Assembly (NCBI GenBank): GCA_028284445.1
Contig: JANQRS010000029.1
Location: forward strand, 1-64,000
DNA length: 64,000 bases
DNA from: Calditrichia bacterium
GTDB taxonomy: Bacteria > Calditrichota > Calditrichia > RBG-13-44-9 > J075
Direction of reading: 5' to 3'
The notes below the pieces were generated by a model. The model made no database searches and had not been told where the DNA came from. It saw only the letters and a program-made list of their open reading frames with translations. Each line of letters opens with the position of its first letter. Within the stretch, counting starts at the first letter, position 1. A program made the position numbers and the translations under genes. Below, piece after piece: positions 62,021 to 64,000 of the stretch.

Positions 62021-62054
62021 GTGAACAAACATGCACAGGTTAATATATGTTCAC
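62021..62054. promoter_or_regulatory. Inverted repeat upstream of recA
   Basis: GTGAACA, 20 bases, TGTTCAC: a perfect 7-bp dyad 60 bp upstream of the recA start. A second GTTC follows (GTTCACCTGTTCG). It could be a LexA-type operator but does not match the E. coli (CTG-N10-CAG) or Bacillus (CGAAC-N4-GTTCG) site. Confidence 0.35.
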
Positions 62055-62093
62055 CTGTTCGTTTTTACAATAGAAAAAATTAAAATGCGAAAA

Positions 62094-62583
62094 ATTTTTG
62101 ACAGGATGAACAGGATTCACAGGATAATGAATGGCTTAAGGAATTAGTAAACAGCTATTTGGCTAATGGGGTGAAATCTTTGAACTTCTTGCGGATCTCG
62201 ACTTTTTGGGAGCCAAAATTTATTAAAAGTCCCACCTCGCAATTTGTTGCCTTGAGATAGTTGACCAGTTGTACTTCATGGGCTGGTACCAATTGCTGAA
62301 CCGATTTCAGCTCTACTATTACCTTGCGGTCCACTAAAATATCAGGTTTAAATATTCCGGCAATTTGATTCTCGTAGTAGACGGTGATCGGCATTTGACA
62401 CTCTCCTCTAATGTTGGCCTTTTCCAATTCAATTAATAGACACTTTTCATAAACAGATTCGAGAAATCCAAAACCGAGTTGATTATACACTTTGAAGGCA
62501 CAGCCAATTATTTGCCCTGTCAAGTCAGAGTGTATGCCTTGTTTTACCATCTTGTGTATCCTGTAAATCCTGTCACGAAAGGT
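62094..62583. repeat. Inverted ACAGGAT repeats flanking the GxxExxY gene
   Basis: Left flank at 62099: GACAGGATGAACAGGATT followed by CACAGGATAATG. Right flank, read on the - strand from 62578: GACAGGATTTACAGGATA. The AAAATTTTTGACAGGAT left context and the ACAAAACCTTT right context (- strand, near 62589) match those of 2081-2271. Only the GxxExxY gene lies between. Confidence 0.75.
62155..62550 (-). CDS. GxxExxY protein (PDDEXK-3 nuclease-like)
   Basis: 131 aa from the ATG at 62550; this matches the family start (LTGQIIGCAFKVYNQLGFGFLES follows), the frame is open 23 codons further. Signature GFLESVYEKCL gives the GxxExxY name, and KPDILVD plus IVELKSVQQ supply the aspartate and ExK of a PD-(D/E)XK nuclease site. 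The family is widespread in environmental bacteria, with unknown role. It is framed by inverted ACAGGAT repeats, suggesting transfer as a unit. Confidence 0.92.
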   Translation of the reverse strand: MVKQGIHSDLTGQIIGCAFKVYNQLGFGFLESVYEKCLLIELEKANIRGECQMPITVYYENQIAGIFKPDILVDRKVIVELKSVQQLVPAHEVQLVNYLKATNCEVGLLINFGSQKVEIRKKFKDFTPLAK

Positions 62584-62631
62584 TTTGTCTTTTCCCTCAA
62601 TAGATGCACAGGAATACAAAATTCCACAAAA

Positions 62632-63204
62632 TTATTCGGCGGAATTTAAGGGAATGGTCTTTAGGGAGGTGTAAATGGGGCCGCGGGGGGTGAGTTGGCT
62701 TTTCATGACGTCAATGCCGGAAACCTGAAAGGAAATATTCGGGAAGCTATAGCGATTAATGGCTTCGGCGACGCGGGCGATGCGCCGTTGCTCTTTGATA
62801 CGGCCAAGGGTCAAATGCGGCTTGAAACGCCGCTCTTCTTTGGGAAATCCGCGAATGAGCAACTGCTGCTCAATATTCGCGGCCAATGATATCAGTGGTG
62901 TGCCCTTGTGGCGTACGCCGATCCAGAAAATGCGTGGGCGTTTGAAGGACGGAAAAGCGCCGGTATTGCTGGTGACCAATTGGAAATCTTCGGTCTCTTC
63001 GGCAGCAGCTTCCACTGCTTCGTAAATTTGCGGCAATTGCTCTGAGGTGACATTACCAAGAAACTTCAAAGTGATATGCAGATTGTCGGCTTTAACCCAC
63101 TTGACATTGCCGGGATGTCCACCGGCCGAGGCGATCAACTCTCGCAGAGCTTCCTTGATTTCCTCCGGAACATTGATAGCAATGAATGTGCGTATGATTT
63201 GCAT
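62632..63204 (-). CDS. thpR: RNA 2',3'-cyclic phosphodiesterase (ThpR/LigT)
   Basis: 190 aa from the ATG at 63204 (the frame is open 18 codons further, no good ribosome site). 2H phosphoesterase with both catalytic motifs: LHITLKFLGN and PHLTLGRIKEQ, and the N-terminal RTFIAINVPEEIK. Opens 2',3'-cyclic phosphates of RNA in vitro; the physiological role is unclear. Confidence 0.95.
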   Translation of the reverse strand: MQIIRTFIAINVPEEIKEALRELIASAGGHPGNVKWVKADNLHITLKFLGNVTSEQLPQIYEAVEAAAEETEDFQLVTSNTGAFPSFKRPRIFWIGVRHKGTPLISLAANIEQQLLIRGFPKEERRFKPHLTLGRIKEQRRIARVAEAINRYSFPNISFQVSGIDVMKSQLTPRGPIYTSLKTIPLNSAE

Positions 63205-63358
63205 GGTGGTGGCCCGGTAGGAGCGAACGAATAATGGCTGCCGCTCCCGGTTAAACAATCATCCTGTTATGGATAATACAACCGTTTTCGAGTCAGTGCA
63301 AAGGAAAGAAAAAGAGGAAAAGATTGCGACACAGATACACGGAACAATGCATAAAAGT

Positions 63359-63402
63359 AACCCACGCCTAAATCCTCCCGGAAGGAGATTTTGGCGTGGG
63401 TT
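63359..63402 (-). terminator. Hairpin after the SGNH gene
   Basis: AACCCACGCC pairs with GGCGTGGGTT (10 bp), enclosing a bulged inner stem AAATC.CTCC / GGAGATTT. 56 bp after the stop of the SGNH gene. Composition hints at the C-rich palindromes, but the plan differs. Confidence 0.55.
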
Positions 63403-63457
63403 GAAAGTTCGCCAATGATGCAAGAATTACTCTCAGCGTCTTCGGCCTCTTAAAAAC

Positions 63458-64000
63458 TTACTTAATCAACACAAGCTTACGCGTTTCGCTGCCAAGCTCT
63501 GTTCTGATCGTGTATAAATAGACGCCGCTTGGCAATTGATCAGCTGTCCAGCTGATGCGGTGGCTACCAGCGGAATAGCGATTTTGTACAACTGTGGCGA
63601 CTTGCTGACCATGCAGATTATACACTGATAATTCAACTTCGCTTGCCTCCGGCAGTGAAAAGGTGAAAACCGTAGTGCCGTTGAAGGGATTCGGATAGTT
63701 GCTGATTTCAAAATCTTCGATCACAATCGGCGTTGGTTCATCAACGGAAACCGGCGGGTTTTCGGTAAACCAATTGACAGAGGTTTCATCCGTCGAGAAA
63801 AAGTCGAAGAGATAATCAGCAACTTTGGCGCTGCCTGCTTCGGAAGGATGCGCGCCGTCATCTTTGAAATCATCCGGGCACAACCAGGCAAGGCCATCCC
63901 CACGGGGATTGACGCCATCTGCCCAAAGATAGGGACCCCAGGACAGCCAGGGGACTCTGGCATTTTCACCTTCCCAGGCCAATTCCGGATCACCATTGAT
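63458..64000 (-). CDS. Secreted SGNH-type hydrolase C-terminus with NYPNPFN sorting domain (partial)
   Basis: The 3' part only (about 180 codons), running off the right edge of the window. It contains the block V motif DDGAHPSEAGSAKVADYL of SGNH/GDSL esterases (catalytic Asp and His) and ends with a sorting domain: FEISNYPNPFNGTTVFTF, VYNLHGQQVATV, PSGVYLYTIRT and a basic end RKLVLIK. Exported carbohydrate or lipid esterase; the rest of the gene is needed for a name. The other sorting-domain protein is encoded at 19655. Confidence 0.88.
   Translation of the reverse strand: MNGDPELAWEGENARVPWLSWGPYLWADGVNPRGDGLAWLCPDDFKDDGAHPSEAGSAKVADYLFDFFSTDETSVNWFTENPPVSVDEPTPIVIEDFEISNYPNPFNGTTVFTFSLPEASEVELSVYNLHGQQVATVVQNRYSAGSHRISWTADQLPSGVYLYTIRTELGSETRKLVLIK

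Overview
The window looks like chromosomal DNA of an uncultured Gram-negative bacterium of the FCB superphylum, most like the Calditrichota/KSB1/Marinimicrobia/Ignavibacteria side of it. The phylum is inferred, not shown. Support comes from two C-terminal sorting domains with the NYPNPFN signature (genes ending at 19655 and 63458), two TonB receptor plus DUF4249 lipoprotein pairs, an ECF sigma/FecR/TonB locus, many lipoproteins, lipid A and heptose enzymes of an outer membrane (lpxH-like, glycosyltransferase 9), a DUF1304 protein and frequent TTG/GTG starts. I saw no rRNA, tRNA, CRISPR array, transposase or phage module.

Layout. 1-9.9 kb: heptamer array, lipoprotein methyltransferase, BTRD1-repeat lipoprotein, S37 peptidase, PolX, an adenylyl/guanylyl cyclase-FHA protein with DUF1304 and YdjM-like membrane proteins, and a zincin lipoprotein. 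10.4-21.8 kb: a pectate-like secreted protein, then a leftward block with an OPT transporter, a kinase-like lipoprotein, an Omp85-type barrel, a DUF4249/TonB receptor pair and a secreted CocE/S15 hydrolase. 21.9-32.9 kb: LytS/LytTR two-component system, sulfatase, XAC2610-like protein, methyltransferase, outer-membrane protein, a PQQ-propeller/esterase-like fusion, a triplicated non-coding repeat and a secreted zincin. 33-42 kb: DUF502, sigma factor, isocitrate lyase, upp, plsC, serS, a cNMP-PATAN-REC protein and XerD. 42-53 kb: a second heptamer array, orphan DNA methyltransferase, DPP IV, ECF sigma, MarR-GNAT fusion, YgjV-like, FecR, TonB receptor, DUF4249. 53-64 kb: glycosyltransferase 9, ApbE, polyprenyl synthetase, TatC, LpxH, SPFH protein plus tiny ribbon-helix-helix protein, recX, recA, a GxxExxY nuclease-like gene between inverted repeats, ThpR, and the end of a secreted SGNH hydrolase.

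How it works together. Most genes are housekeeping (recA, recX, serS, upp, plsC, tatC, ispB-like, xerD, aceA) or cell-envelope and scavenging functions: exported peptidases and hydrolases (S37, S15, S9, sulfatase) release substrates, and TonB receptors, the OPT transporter and FecR/sigma control take up and sense them. Signalling is varied: LytS/LytTR, a cyclase with an FHA domain and a cyclic-nucleotide-binding protein with a degenerate receiver.

The least ordinary content is non-coding and envelope-linked: six near-perfect 40-46-bp palindromes whose arms covary, two 7-bp tandem arrays, a 3-copy 120-140-bp repeat with built-in hairpins, a nuclease-like gene framed by inverted ACAGGAT repeats, a lipoprotein with PI3/4-kinase-like motifs next to an Omp85 barrel, and a propeller-esterase fusion that seems to have lost its catalytic serine and histidine.
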